A stretch of 64,000 nt of DNA from Oscillospiraceae bacterium (GCA_017410425.1 JAFQQV010000035.1:32535-96534); one strand, 5' to 3'; numbered from the stretch's first letter, positions 16,693-24,867 are shown. Numbers and translations: made by a program. The notes: generated by a model not told the origin, from the sequence alone.

Positions 16693-17697
16693 ATGAGGAT
16701 ACTTGTAATCGGCGCGGGCGCCATCGGCGGCAGCACCGCAGCATTCATGACAAAGGCAGGGGAGGACGTGACTGTGCTCTGCCGCAGCGAAAAGACGGCG
16801 AATGAGCTGAGTAATCCCGGCATGAAGATCACCGGCGTCCGGGGCGAGCATATTGTACCGCTGAAGACCGTATTGGGGCCTGAAAATCTGGAGGGAGAGT
16901 TTGAGCTCTGCATAGTCTCCACCAAGGCCTATGACACTATTCCTGCGGTAAAATCCGCCCTGCCCCACATGAGCGAAGATGGCATTGTGCTGGTGCTGCA
17001 AAACGGCATCTGCGTGGACGAGCTGCTTGAAGCGGCAGGGGAGAAGCGCTCCGCCTGCGGTGTCACCAGCTTTTCCTCCACCATGGTATCGCCCACGCAC
17101 ATGGAGCTTACCGCCGAGGGTGATTTCAAAATCGGCATGGCGGCAGGCTTCGAGGATCCGCGCCTTGAAAAGGTGCGCGAGGCCATGAGCAAAATGGTGC
17201 CCACGGAGATAAAAACGCCGGTACTTTCCTGGATGTACTCAAAGCTTGTCATCAACTCCGGCATCACCTGCGGCGGAGCGCTGACAGGGCAGCTGCTGGG
17301 CCCCATGCTCAAAAGCAGCCGCGCCAGAAAGTTCTTTATCGCCCTTGTCAAGGAGGACATTGCTCTGGCTCAGAAGATGGGCATAGATGTGCCTCCCTTC
17401 GGCGGCAAGCTGGATTATTATAAATTCGTCTCCGGCAACAGCTTCATTGACGATCTGCGCCGGGATATCATGATCTTCGTGGTGGGGCTTAAGTACAGAA
17501 ATCTCAAGTCCTCATCCCTGACCTCCCTGCAGCGGGGCAAGCCCACGGAGGTGGATGTGCTCAACGGCTGGATAAGCCGCAAGGGCAAGCAATACGGCGT
17601 GGCCACACCGGTGAACGACAAGCTGGTGCAGCTTATAAAAGAGATAGAAGCGGGCAAGCGCCAGATGAGCCCGGACAATCTGAAAGAAATAATCTGA
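16693..17697 (+). CDS. 2-dehydropantoate 2-reductase (PanE/ApbA) family protein
   Basis: A 334-residue protein with the N-terminal dinucleotide motif VIGAGAIGGSTAAF and the C-terminal ketopantoate-reductase domain (SWMYSKLVINSGITCGGALT, the usual KLxxN region). The family reduces ketopantoate to pantoate with NADPH, but paralogues act on other 2-oxo acids. No panB or panC is adjacent. The neighbouring aminotransferase and permeases suggest an oxo-acid/amino-acid pathway instead. ATG 16693 follows GAGGTGA; GTG 16684 overlaps that site. Confidence 0.82.
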   Translation: MRILVIGAGAIGGSTAAFMTKAGEDVTVLCRSEKTANELSNPGMKITGVRGEHIVPLKTVLGPENLEGEFELCIVSTKAYDTIPAVKSALPHMSEDGIVLVLQNGICVDELLEAAGEKRSACGVTSFSSTMVSPTHMELTAEGDFKIGMAAGFEDPRLEKVREAMSKMVPTEIKTPVLSWMYSKLVINSGITCGGALTGQLLGPMLKSSRARKFFIALVKEDIALAQKMGIDVPPFGGKLDYYKFVSGNSFIDDLRRDIMIFVVGLKYRNLKSSSLTSLQRGKPTEVDVLNGWISRKGKQYGVATPVNDKLVQLIKEIEAGKRQMSPDNLKEII

Positions 17698-17708
17698 GGA
17701 GGCAAACT

Positions 17709-19055
17709 ATGGACAGCACTCTTGAAAGAATATACTCAATGAGCCCTGAGGAAGCTCAGGCAATGAACAAGCATGTTATGCTGGGCTCCGGTGGCCACGG
17801 CGTTTGCTTTGAAAAGGGCAAGGGCGTCAATCTCTGGGACATCAGCGGCAAGAAATATATCGACTGCACCTCTCAGGGCTGGGCCATGTATCTGGGCCAC
17901 GCCAATGAGGAGATTCGCCAGACCGTGTATGAGCATATGGGCAATCTGGGCCACCTGAACCAGAACAGCGACAGCCTGCCCCGCTATGCCCTGGCAAAGA
18001 AGCTGCTGGAGCTGGCTCCCGAGGGGATGGACAGGGTGCTTTTCGCCATCGGCGGCAGCTCTGCCATTGAGGCGGCAATGAAGATTGCGGTGAAGAATGT
18101 GCCCGGTGCAAGACACTTTATCTCCCTGCAGGACGGCTACCACGGCTCCTCTCTGACTACCGGCGCAGCCTCATGGCTCTCCACCAAGTCCGCCGGCATG
18201 TTCACCGGCTTCAACAGCTTTCTCAGCATCCTCAACGATGTGTTTATCCGTGTGCCCAATCCCTTCCTCTACCGCTGGGACGGCTCAGCCAATCCCGAGG
18301 ACTGCATTGACTACTGCCTGAAGGTCACAAGAGAGACCATCATGCGCTCCACCAGCGGCCCTGTTGCCGGTATCATCGTTGAGCCTCTGCAGGCCAGCGG
18401 CGGTCAGATCCCTCTGCCCAAGCGCTATCTGCAGGGCCTGAGAAAGATATGCGACGCCTTCGGCTGCCTGCTGATTTTCGACGAGCTGCAGACCTATTGC
18501 CGCATCGGCGACTACTTTGCCGCCAACAAGTACGGCGTTACCCCGGACATCATGTGTCTGGGCAAGGCTCTGGGCGCCGGTCTGCCCATGGCAGCCATCA
18601 TAGTGCGCGAGGGTCTGGAAGGCTTCGGACCTCTGGGCGAGGAGGTACACACCTTCTCCAATAACTCCATCGCTCAGGTGGCAGCCCTCAAGCAGCTGGA
18701 TATTATCGAGCGGGACGGCATCCTCGCCAATGTCAACCGGGTGGGCGACTATATCGGCGACAGGCTGCGGGACATCCAGCAGGTCTTCCCCCAGATAGGC
18801 GATGTGCGCCAGGTGGGTCTGCATGTGGGCATTGAGTTTGTCCGCGATCCGGAGACCAAGGAGCCGGATATGGAGTTTGCCCAGACCGTCAAGGCCATTG
18901 CCCTGATGATGGGCCTTATCCTTGGCGACGCGGGCTACCGCATGAACGTGCTGAAGATCAAGCCGCCCCTTATTATGACCATTGAAGAGGCCGAAGAAGC
19001 CCTGCAGATTTTCACCGCTGCTGTGGGCGCTGCTTCCCAGAAGCTGGGAAGATAA
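17709..19055 (+). CDS. Class III PLP-dependent aminotransferase
   Basis: A 448-residue enzyme of fold type I: NLWDISGKKYIDCTSQGWAM opening, GGSSAIEAAMKIA, DGYHGSS (ring stacking), LLIFDEL (Asp258 to the PLP nitrogen) and PLP lysine Lys286 in CLGKALGAGLPMAA. After FDELQT the usual GRTG is CRIGDY, a variant that leaves the exact acceptor and donor unclear; GABA, beta-alanine, ornithine and other omega-amines are family substrates. It starts 11 bp after the PanE-like gene behind GAGGAGG. Pairing with an oxo-acid reductase suggests amino-acid/oxo-acid/hydroxy-acid interconversion. Confidence 0.88.
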   Translation: MDSTLERIYSMSPEEAQAMNKHVMLGSGGHGVCFEKGKGVNLWDISGKKYIDCTSQGWAMYLGHANEEIRQTVYEHMGNLGHLNQNSDSLPRYALAKKLLELAPEGMDRVLFAIGGSSAIEAAMKIAVKNVPGARHFISLQDGYHGSSLTTGAASWLSTKSAGMFTGFNSFLSILNDVFIRVPNPFLYRWDGSANPEDCIDYCLKVTRETIMRSTSGPVAGIIVEPLQASGGQIPLPKRYLQGLRKICDAFGCLLIFDELQTYCRIGDYFAANKYGVTPDIMCLGKALGAGLPMAAIIVREGLEGFGPLGEEVHTFSNNSIAQVAALKQLDIIERDGILANVNRVGDYIGDRLRDIQQVFPQIGDVRQVGLHVGIEFVRDPETKEPDMEFAQTVKAIALMMGLILGDAGYRMNVLKIKPPLIMTIEEAEEALQIFTAAVGAASQKLGR

Positions 19056-19080
19056 ATATAAAAAACAAAGCAGACAGGAG

Positions 19081-19371
19081 GATTCTTAATCCCCCTGTCT
19101 CGCTTTAAGGCGAGACACCCCCCTTTAGGCGCGGTGAGACAAGAAAGCATAGGCCTGAAAAAGCGGTCTTTTGCTCCTGAGCATTGTTAAGCGAGCTTGC
19201 CAGACACAAAGTATGCCTGCGCTCACTTGCCTCGCTCAGAAACAAAACTTCCGCTTTTCAGGTGCAAAGCAGTTTATAAAGAAAAAATTTCCGTTCCGGC
19301 GAAATGAAAAGCGCAGAGGAATACTTGTGTGTATTCCTGAGCATTTTCATAAAGTCGGGGCGGAAATTTTC
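19081..19371. repeat. Family C fragment and two long imperfect palindromes
   Basis: The 442-bp gap after the aminotransferase has no convincing gene. It holds a short family C piece (CCCCCTGTCTCGCTTTAAGG, about 19091), then an inverted repeat 19154-19262 (CCTGAAAAAGCGG / CCGCTTTTCAGG at the ends, TTTTGCTCCTGAGC / GCTCAGAAACAAAA inside), then a second at 19283-19371 (AAATTTCCG / CGGAAATTT, with ATGAAAAGCGCAGAGGAATA matched by TATTCCTGAGCATTTTCAT). Both palindromes share CTGAGCATT, so they are probably related elements. Confidence 0.6.
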
Positions 19372-19435
19372 CTTTAGAAACCCTGTGTTTTCTTATCTCA
19401 TCGCGCCTTTTACAAGGGGGGGCTTTTTCTTTTTG

Positions 19436-19464
19436 TTTACTATTTTGTCCTAAAGTATTATAAT
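19436..19464 (+). promoter_or_regulatory. Promoter of the DUF401 gene
   Basis: TTTACT (19436-19441), a 17-bp spacer and TATAAT (19459-19464), 34 bp before the start codon. The permease is therefore likely transcribed on its own. Confidence 0.65.
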
Positions 19465-19497
19465 ATCCCACAGCATATTCCAAGGAGAAAGACAGAA

Positions 19498-20697
19498 ATG
19501 CCTATATTAAAACTTGGCATAGTTTTTGCCGTAATTATAATTATTCTGACACTCAAACGCCCTCTCTGGCAGGCAACGCTGGGCGGCCTGATTGCCATCG
19601 TGCTGCTCTGGCAGATGCCAGCTGCAGCCATCTTCACACAGACATCAAAGGTGTTCACGGTCTGGAGTAACCTCACCGTTATTCTGGCTCTCTATGTGAT
19701 AACCTACCTGCAGCGTATGCTGGAGGCAAGGGGACAGATAAAGCTTGCCCAGGCAGACCTGAACGGGATCTTCCACAACCGGCGCATCAATGCCTCCGGT
19801 GCTGCAATGTTTATAGGTCTGCTGCCTTCTGCGGCTGCTATGATACTCTGCGGAGACATTGTAAAGGATGCTACCGATGGCTATCTTGAGCCCCGTGAGC
19901 AGGCCTATATCACAAGCTGGATCCGCCACATTCCCGAGAGCACCCTGCCTACCTATTCCGGCGTGCTGCTGATGGCCAATATCTCCGGCCTGCCCATGGG
20001 CAAGTTCATGCTGGGGATGATCGTGCCGGTTATCGTGCTGTTTCTGCTGGGCTACTATCCCTATATGCGCCGCGTGCCTGCAGACCCGGGTACAGCCAAA
20101 AGCGAGAACCGCCTGCGGGATCTGAAGAATCTTTTCAGCCATCTCTGGACCTTGCTTGTGCTGATCCTGCTGATTCTCATTTTCAAGATGAACGTTGTCA
20201 CCGCCGGTGTGCTGGTTATTCTGGTGGCGCTGCTGGTCTACCGCTTCAATACCAAAGACATTGTGCGTATGCTCAAAAGCGCCTTTGAGGTAAAGCTGCT
20301 GCTGAACACCACGCTGGTGCTGGTGCTCAAGGAGTTTATCTCCTGGACCGGTATTCTCAGCCAGCTGCCGGAAATGATGGCAGGCCTGCCCATCCCGCCC
20401 TATCTGGTCTTTGTGCTGATATTTTTCCTGGGCGGCATTATCTCCGGCGCAAGCGGCGTTGTGGCTATGGCGGCCCCGCTGGCCTTTGCTGCGCTGGAGC
20501 CTACCGTGCCGCTGATGATCCTCTTTATGTGCATCTGCCACGGCGCAAGCCTTGTGTCCCCAACCCACGTCTGTCTTGTTGTGGCGGCGGACTATTTCAA
20601 GGTGAGCATGGGCGAGCTTATCCGCAAGACCATACCCTCATCCCTGATATTCTGCGGCCTTATGCTTGTGTACTATAATCTGCTTATATTGCTTTAA
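19498..20697 (+). CDS. DUF401 family permease
   Basis: A 399-residue polytopic membrane protein with about ten hydrophobic segments and the DUF401 features GLLPSAAAMILCGDIV, EREQAY-like PREQAYITSWIRHI and SGVVAMAAPLAFA. The family is distantly related to the ion-transporter superfamily (DcuC/gluconate-type carriers), suggesting carboxylate or amino-acid transport, but the substrate is not known to me. ATG 19498 follows CAAGGAGAAA. Its nearness to the aminotransferase and DUF819 carrier suggests a shared metabolite. Confidence 0.82.
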   Translation: MPILKLGIVFAVIIIILTLKRPLWQATLGGLIAIVLLWQMPAAAIFTQTSKVFTVWSNLTVILALYVITYLQRMLEARGQIKLAQADLNGIFHNRRINASGAAMFIGLLPSAAAMILCGDIVKDATDGYLEPREQAYITSWIRHIPESTLPTYSGVLLMANISGLPMGKFMLGMIVPVIVLFLLGYYPYMRRVPADPGTAKSENRLRDLKNLFSHLWTLLVLILLILIFKMNVVTAGVLVILVALLVYRFNTKDIVRMLKSAFEVKLLLNTTLVLVLKEFISWTGILSQLPEMMAGLPIPPYLVFVLIFFLGGIISGASGVVAMAAPLAFAALEPTVPLMILFMCICHGASLVSPTHVCLVVAADYFKVSMGELIRKTIPSSLIFCGLMLVYYNLLILL

Positions 20698-20702
20698 AAA
20701 GG

Positions 20703-20730
20703 AAAAAGGAACGGAAAACCGTTCCTTTTT
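20703..20730. terminator. Bidirectional terminator between DUF401 and EFR1 genes
   Basis: AAAAAGGAACGG-AAAA-CCGTTCCTTTTT is a perfect 12-bp stem with A and T tracts on either side, between two convergent genes. Confidence 0.9.
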
Positions 20731-20732
20731 CC

Positions 20733-21542
20733 TTATATCAGATACAGATTGTCCTGCTCGCCCTGATAGTTCTTTTCCAGCATACGGATGTGGGAGAGCA
20801 GCTCCTCATTGTCAAAATACTTGGCCTCGGTGGGGCAGCACCTGACACAGGCGTGGCACTTGATGCAGATGCCGGGGACGGTGCAGAAATCATCAAAGCT
20901 GATGCTGCCCATAGGGCAGGCTTCAGCGCAAAGGGCGCAGGCGATGCACTTATCGGCATGGGTCTGTGGCTTCGCCTTGAGGAACACCGCAGGAGTCAGA
21001 TCTTCCTTCAGGGGCTTATAGTAGGGGGCGATGGGCGTGTCCCTGTCAATTTTTACAGGTTCAGGCTTTGTGAGGGCCTTTTCTGCAACTTTGCGTCCGA
21101 AGGCAGCAAGCTCCTCCATGTCCTTTGCGGATGGTCTGTGGGCTGCCAGAGAGCCTGACATGGAGTGCCGTGCCACACAGCCTGCAGCGGCGATTACATT
21201 GAAGCCCTTATTTTCAGCCAGCAGCGTGAGCTCCCGCAAACCCTCGTCATTGCTGCGGCCGCCGTAGACGCTGACGATGACAGCTTTTGTACCCTCGCCA
21301 TGGACAAGGCGCTCAAACTCCGGCAGCATCTTGTTGGGCACGCGGCCGGCATAGGTGGGGGAGGCGATGAGGACAAGGTCATCGGCGGAGAAATTGTACT
21401 CAGCTTCTCTTGCGGCGGGACGGGTGATATCAAAATGCTCCAGCGGGAGCTTGAGCTCAGCGGCCATGGCCTCAGCCACGGTGGAGACGACAAGCTTTGT
21501 GCCGCCGGTGGGGGAGAAATATACAAGGCAAATTCTGTTCAT
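20733..21542 (-). CDS. EFR1 family flavodoxin/ferredoxin fusion
   Basis: A 269-residue protein. Residues 1-150 are flavodoxin-like (LVYFSPTGGTKLV binds the FMN phosphate; PTYAGRVP follows). The C-terminal quarter has two 4Fe-4S motifs, CIACALCAEACP and CIKCHACVRCCP. ATG 21542 (MNRICLVYF) follows GAAGGAG; the longer frame adds 14 non-conserved residues. EFR1-type proteins are small electron carriers common in anaerobic Firmicutes, and their partners are mostly unknown. It converges on the DUF401 gene. Confidence 0.9.
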   Translation of the reverse strand: MNRICLVYFSPTGGTKLVVSTVAEAMAAELKLPLEHFDITRPAAREAEYNFSADDLVLIASPTYAGRVPNKMLPEFERLVHGEGTKAVIVSVYGGRSNDEGLRELTLLAENKGFNVIAAAGCVARHSMSGSLAAHRPSAKDMEELAAFGRKVAEKALTKPEPVKIDRDTPIAPYYKPLKEDLTPAVFLKAKPQTHADKCIACALCAEACPMGSISFDDFCTVPGICIKCHACVRCCPTEAKYFDNEELLSHIRMLEKNYQGEQDNLYLI

Positions 21543-21619
21543 AGGTGGCTCCTTCGTTGTTTGTTTGAAACAATAATAGCACAAAGCAAAGAAAAAAACA
21601 GTATTTTAGAACAGTTTTT

Positions 21620-21633
21620 TGGAGGCGCCACCC
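21620..21633. repeat. Duplicate of the tRNA-Cys 3' end (attachment-site-like)
   Basis: TGGAGGCGCCACCC here repeats the CCA end and acceptor stem of tRNA-Cys (21805-21818); with preceding T residues the identity is 17 bp. The two copies are direct repeats enclosing 171 bp with no gene. This is the footprint expected of an element that integrated at a tRNA 3' end, or of a local duplication. Confidence 0.5.
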
Positions 21634-21639
21634 GTCGTC

Positions 21640-21744
21640 AAAAGAAGGCCATAAGGTCAGCTGTTTCTGCAAGCCGAAACAGCTCGACCGATGACCTTCT
21701 TTTTCCTCTCCAAATCAAAACCGCTTTGCTGGGTTTTGATTTGG
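21640..21744. repeat. Long hairpin and family E palindrome downstream of tRNA-Cys
   Basis: At 21643-21701 GAAGGCCATAAGGTCAGCTG and CAGCTCGACCGATGACCTTC form a long imperfect stem ending in T5. At 21710-21744 CCAAATCAAAACC / GGTTTTGATTTGG is a perfect palindrome around GCTTTGCT, a member of family E (others at 27846, 44352 and 44503). Confidence 0.6.
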
Positions 21745-21771
21745 TAATCTGTTGCCGGACAACTCCAAAAG

Positions 21772-21800
21772 AAAAAACCAGTCCTTTCGGACTGGTTTTT
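21772..21800 (-). terminator. Terminator of the tRNA operon
   Basis: AAAAACCAGTCC / GGACTGGTTTTT, an 11-12 bp stem with a short TTTC loop, 5 bp beyond the encoded CCA of tRNA-Cys. T tracts on both strands. Confidence 0.88.
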
Positions 21801-21804
21801 CTTT

Positions 21805-21879
21805 TGGAGGCGCCACCCAGACTTGAACTGGGGAATCGCGGATTTGCAGTCCGCTGCCTTACCACTTGGCTATGGCGCC
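21805..21879 (-). tRNA. tRNA-Cys (GCA)
   Basis: Reads from 21879: acceptor GGCGCC, D-arm AGCCAAGTGGTAAGGC, anticodon loop CTGCAAA giving GCA, T-loop TTCAAGT, closing GGCGCC, discriminator U and encoded CCA. Last gene of the four-tRNA operon. Part of its 3' end is repeated at 21620-21633. Confidence 0.95.
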
Positions 21880-21920
21880 GTATATAAGATTTGCGGACAT
21901 TTTGTCCGCAAATCTTTTTG

Positions 21921-21996
21921 TGGAGCGGCTTACGAGGCTCGAACTCGCTACCTCCACCTTGGCAAGGTGGCGCTCTACCGGATGAGCTAAAGCCGC
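21921..21996 (-). tRNA. tRNA-Gly (GCC)
   Basis: Reads from 21996: acceptor GCGGCTT, D-arm AGCTCATCCGGTAGAGC, anticodon loop TTGCCAA giving GCC, T-loop TTCGAGC, closing AAGCCGC and encoded CCA. Confidence 0.95.
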
Positions 21997-22000
21997 AGGA

Positions 22001-22076
<76 letters not shown>

Positions 22077-22095
22077 ATACCTTGTATAAAAACTG

Positions 22096-22172
22096 TGGTG
22101 GGAACTACTGGACTCGAACCAGTGACCCCCTGCTTGTAAGGCAGGTGCTCTAACCAGCTGAGCTAAGCTCCC
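22096..22172 (-). tRNA. tRNA-Val (UAC)
   Basis: Reads from 22172: acceptor GGGAGCT, D-arm AGCTCAGCTGGTTAGAGC, anticodon loop CTTACAA giving UAC, T-loop TTCGAGT, closing AGTTCCC, encoded CCA. First gene of the operon. Confidence 0.95.
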
Positions 22173-22188
22173 GCGTGACAGCTTCGTT

Positions 22189-22217
22189 ATAATACAAGAT
22201 AAATCCGAATTTGTCAA
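22189..22217 (-). promoter_or_regulatory. Promoter of the tRNA operon
   Basis: On the minus strand TTGACA (22217-22212), a 17-bp spacer and TATTAT (22194-22189), 17 bp before the tRNA-Val 5' end. A consensus -35 and spacing fit a strong stable-RNA promoter. Confidence 0.8.
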
Positions 22218-22227
22218 TAGCTAATTT

Positions 22228-23112
22228 TTAATTTTCTTCGATTTTTTTCGCAGCGATGGCCAGCAGCTCCTCAGGAGTAAAGGAATACTCAGCATCGCAG
22301 AACTGGCAGGAGGCGGAAACATCCTTGCCCTCGGCGGCCATTTCCTCAAGCTCAGCCTTCTCAATGCAGCTGATTGCTTCCTCAATGCGCTCGCGGCTGC
22401 AGTAGCAGCGGTACTCCACAGGGTACTCACCCACAAGGTGGTATTCAAAGCCCTTGAGAACCTGGGCGAAGATCTCCTCAGCGCCGTCTTCATCCAGAAT
22501 GGTGGTCAACTGGTCCATCATGAAGATGTTGTCCTCCAGCTTTTCAATCATCTCCATCTCGGCACCGGGCATAAGCTGCACGATGAAGCCGCCGGCAGCG
22601 CGGACAGTGCAGTCCGTATCCACCAGCACGCCAAGGGCGCAGGCGGAAGGCACCTGCTCGCTCTCGGTCAGGTAGCGGGTCACGTCCTCGGCAATCTCAC
22701 CGGAGAGCAGCTCAACAGAGCCGATATAAGGCTCGCGCATGCCCAGGTCACGGCTGACGGTGAGCATACCGTCCCGGCCCACGGCGCCGCCTACATTCAG
22801 CTTGCCGTCAGAGCGCAGGGGCAGATCAACACTGGGGTCACCCACATAGCCGCGCACATTGCCGTCGCAGTCGGACACGGCAACAACGCTGCCGATGGGG
22901 CCGCCGCCATTGATGCGGATGGTGAGGGTGGCCTTCTCCTCCTTCTGGGCCTGGCCCATCAGGGAGGCGGCGCAGAGAGTGCGGCCCAGGGCCGCGGAGG
23001 CGGTAGGGGAAGTGTTGTGGATGGCGCGGGCGCGCTCCACAGTTTCGGTGGCGCTGATGACCGCCATCTTGATAAAGCCGTCGCCGGCTGTTGCTCTAAT
23101 GATTTTATCCAT
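22228..23112 (-). CDS. hslO: Hsp33 redox-regulated chaperone
   Basis: A 294-residue Hsp33. The substrate-binding core spans 1-180 (TASAALGRTL, GSVVAVSDCDGNVRGYVGDP). The C-terminal zinc redox switch has CYC near 235 and CQFC near 269, the CxC/CxxC pair that binds zinc when reduced and opens on oxidation. ATG 23112 (MDKIIRATAG) matches the family start; the longer frame adds 14 residues. It overlaps the methyltransferase gene by 8 bp, in an operon yerC-methyltransferase-hslO. Protects proteins during oxidative stress in the cytoplasm. Confidence 0.95.
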   Translation of the reverse strand: MDKIIRATAGDGFIKMAVISATETVERARAIHNTSPTASAALGRTLCAASLMGQAQKEEKATLTIRINGGGPIGSVVAVSDCDGNVRGYVGDPSVDLPLRSDGKLNVGGAVGRDGMLTVSRDLGMREPYIGSVELLSGEIAEDVTRYLTESEQVPSACALGVLVDTDCTVRAAGGFIVQLMPGAEMEMIEKLEDNIFMMDQLTTILDEDGAEEIFAQVLKGFEYHLVGEYPVEYRCYCSRERIEEAISCIEKAELEEMAAEGKDVSASCQFCDAEYSFTPEELLAIAAKKIEEN

Positions 23113-23839
23113 TGTCTTTCCTTCTTGCAGTGATAAATAGTCTGCCCATGTCACCCTGGGGGCAGTCCTGGTGGAATTTTACGTCTGTAAAGCCTCTGGA
23201 GCGGAGCAGAGCTTCAAGGTAGTCCGGCTCATAGGAGTATTCAATATGCTCCTCGCTGTCCCTTTCCCAGAGTCTGCCGCGCTTGGAAAAAATGTCCATG
23301 CCGTAGACGATACCGGGCAGCTCCTCGTCATAATCTGCCCGCCAGAGGCAGAGCAGATCGTCCTTTTCATCAACAAAAATCTGCCCGTCCAGAGACTTGA
23401 GAATCTCCGGCGTGCGGATATCGAAGATGAAAAGTCCGCCGGGGCGGATGAAGAGATTGAGCCTGCGCACAAGCTCAGCCAGAGACTCCGGCTCAATATA
23501 GTTCATGCCATCCAGCGAACAGATGGCGGCGTCCACCGTGCCGTAAAGGTCCAGCTCGGCGGCATCCTGGCAGAGGAAGAGAGGGCGGATTTCGGCATCG
23601 GAGGGCTTGGACTGGGCCTCCATCAGCATTTCCACGCTCTTATCCACGGCGATCATCTCATAGCCTTTTTCTGCCATGAGCCAGGTCAGGGTACCGGTTC
23701 CGCAGCACAAGTCCAGCAGAAGGCGAAATTCGCCGCCATCGGCTGCAAATTCCGCCTCGTAAAATTCTATGAACTTTTCATAGGGAATGTCGCCCGTCAG
23801 GCTGTCATACCAGGGGGCGAGGAAATTGTAGCAGCTCAC
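23105..23839 (-). CDS. Class I SAM-dependent methyltransferase
   Basis: A 244-residue Rossmann-fold methyltransferase with motif I LLDLCCGTGTLTWLMAEKGY, acidic motif II AVDKS, AAICSLDGMNYI, and a post-motif RPGGLFIFDI. Small-molecule methyltransferases of this type are common in Firmicutes and the substrate cannot be read from sequence. It begins with GTG, whose bases overlap the yerC stop (GTGA), and its end overlaps hslO, so the three genes are tightly coupled. Confidence 0.88.
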   Translation of the reverse strand: MSCYNFLAPWYDSLTGDIPYEKFIEFYEAEFAADGGEFRLLLDLCCGTGTLTWLMAEKGYEMIAVDKSVEMLMEAQSKPSDAEIRPLFLCQDAAELDLYGTVDAAICSLDGMNYIEPESLAELVRRLNLFIRPGGLFIFDIRTPEILKSLDGQIFVDEKDDLLCLWRADYDEELPGIVYGMDIFSKRGRLWERDSEEHIEYSYEPDYLEALLRSRGFTDVKFHQDCPQGDMGRLFITARRKDNG

Positions 23840-24132
23840 TGCTCATTCTCCTTGAGCCTGTCAAACACGATCTGGTAGCCGCCCTTGCCGTACTGCAGGG
23901 AACGGTTGACGCGGCTGATTGTGGCGCTGGATGCGCCGGTCTCGGCGAGGATATCGTTATAGATCATGCCCACGTTGAGACATGCGGCCACCTGATAGCG
24001 CTGTTCCATGGCCAAAAGCTCAGACACGGTGCACAGATCGTCGAAGAAGGCCATGCACTCCTCAACGGACTTGAGGGACAGGATGGCTTCATACATTTTG
24101 GGATTACGGGGTTTTTTGGGATGCTTATTCAT
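23836..24132 (-). CDS. TrpR-related protein YerC/YecD
   Basis: A 98-residue DNA-binding protein of the YerC/YecD family within the TrpR-like superfamily. Residues about 20-90 form the helix-turn-helix bundle (SVEECMAFFDDLCTVSELLA; ILAETGASSATISRVNRSL is the recognition region). ATG 24132 (MNKHPKKPRN) follows GGAGG; the longer frame adds 11 residues. First gene of the yerC-methyltransferase-hslO operon. Function unproven; probably a transcription factor. Confidence 0.9.
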   Translation of the reverse strand: MNKHPKKPRNPKMYEAILSLKSVEECMAFFDDLCTVSELLAMEQRYQVAACLNVGMIYNDILAETGASSATISRVNRSLQYGKGGYQIVFDRLKENEQ

Positions 24133-24245
24133 GGCAACCTCCAATGTGTTCTTTAATACATACACACTTTACATTATTAACTCGCAAAAGTAAAGAGGAA
24201 AATCTTAAGTTTAATAAAATTTAACTTTGTGACATTAAATCCCAC

Positions 24246-24274
24246 TTGCGCAGAGGGGGTGTAAATTATATAAT
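24246..24274 (+). promoter_or_regulatory. Promoter of the NfeD-SPFH operon
   Basis: TTGCGC (24246-24251), a 17-bp spacer and TATAAT (24269-24274). The transcript would carry a family C repeat before the NfeD start codon. Confidence 0.65.
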
Positions 24275-24286
24275 ATAGACAAAGAA

Positions 24287-24345
24287 AAGATCCCTCTCCG
24301 CCCGGTGTTCACCGGGCAGCTCCCTCAGAGTGGGAGGCAAGAAGC
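24287..24345. repeat. Family C repeat in the NfeD leader
   Basis: GATCCCTCTCCGCCCGGTGT, ACCGGGCAGCTCCCTCAGAG and TGGGAGGCAAG. It contains the nested hairpin GCCCGGTGTTCACCGGGC. Confidence 0.75.
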
Positions 24346-24389
24346 CTGCGACTTTACATATAGCGGAGAGGTATCGGAAAGGATAGTAT

Positions 24390-24845
24390 ATGGCCTATTT
24401 TATCAGCATGCCCCAGATAAGCATGACCACGGTCTGGCTTGTGGCGATGGTTGTGCTGCTCATAGTTGAAGCCTCCGTGCCGGGGCTGGTGAGCATATGG
24501 TTTGCACTGGGTGCCTTTGCCGCCATGCTTTCAAGCCTGCTCCATGCGCCGCTCTGGCTGCAGTGCCTGTGGTTTGCGCTGGTGAGTATTTTGAGTCTCT
24601 GGCTTACAAGGCCCTTTGTGAAGAAGTTTGTAAATTCAAGGACGACGCCTACAAATCTGGACATGGTCATCGGCGCGGAGTGCCTTGTCATTGAGGATAT
24701 TGACAATGTACTGGGCAGCGGCGCGGTATCTGTCGGCGGCAAGGAATGGACCGCACGAATGGAGGATGCCGATGCCAGGGCGGTGAAGGGCGAGGTCGTT
24801 ACGGCCCTTCGTATTGAAGGCGTGAAACTTATCGTGAAAAAGTAA
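24390..24845 (+). CDS. NfeD family membrane protein (short form)
   Basis: A 151-residue protein with three N-terminal membrane segments (about 14-75) and a C-terminal OB-fold soluble domain (about 88-151: IGAECLVIEDIDNVLGSGAV, WTARMEDADARAVKGE). Short NfeD proteins are encoded with stomatin/SPFH partners, as here 22 bp downstream, and are thought to organise membrane microdomains. ATG 24390 follows GGAAAGGATAG. Confidence 0.93.
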   Translation: MAYFISMPQISMTTVWLVAMVVLLIVEASVPGLVSIWFALGAFAAMLSSLLHAPLWLQCLWFALVSILSLWLTRPFVKKFVNSRTTPTNLDMVIGAECLVIEDIDNVLGSGAVSVGGKEWTARMEDADARAVKGEVVTALRIEGVKLIVKK

Positions 24846-24867
24846 AGAATTATACAGGAGGTACAAA

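Noticed and set aside
19154-19371. CRISPR or other regularly spaced repeat array
   Set aside because: The units are two long inverted repeats of different length, not short direct repeats with constant spacers.
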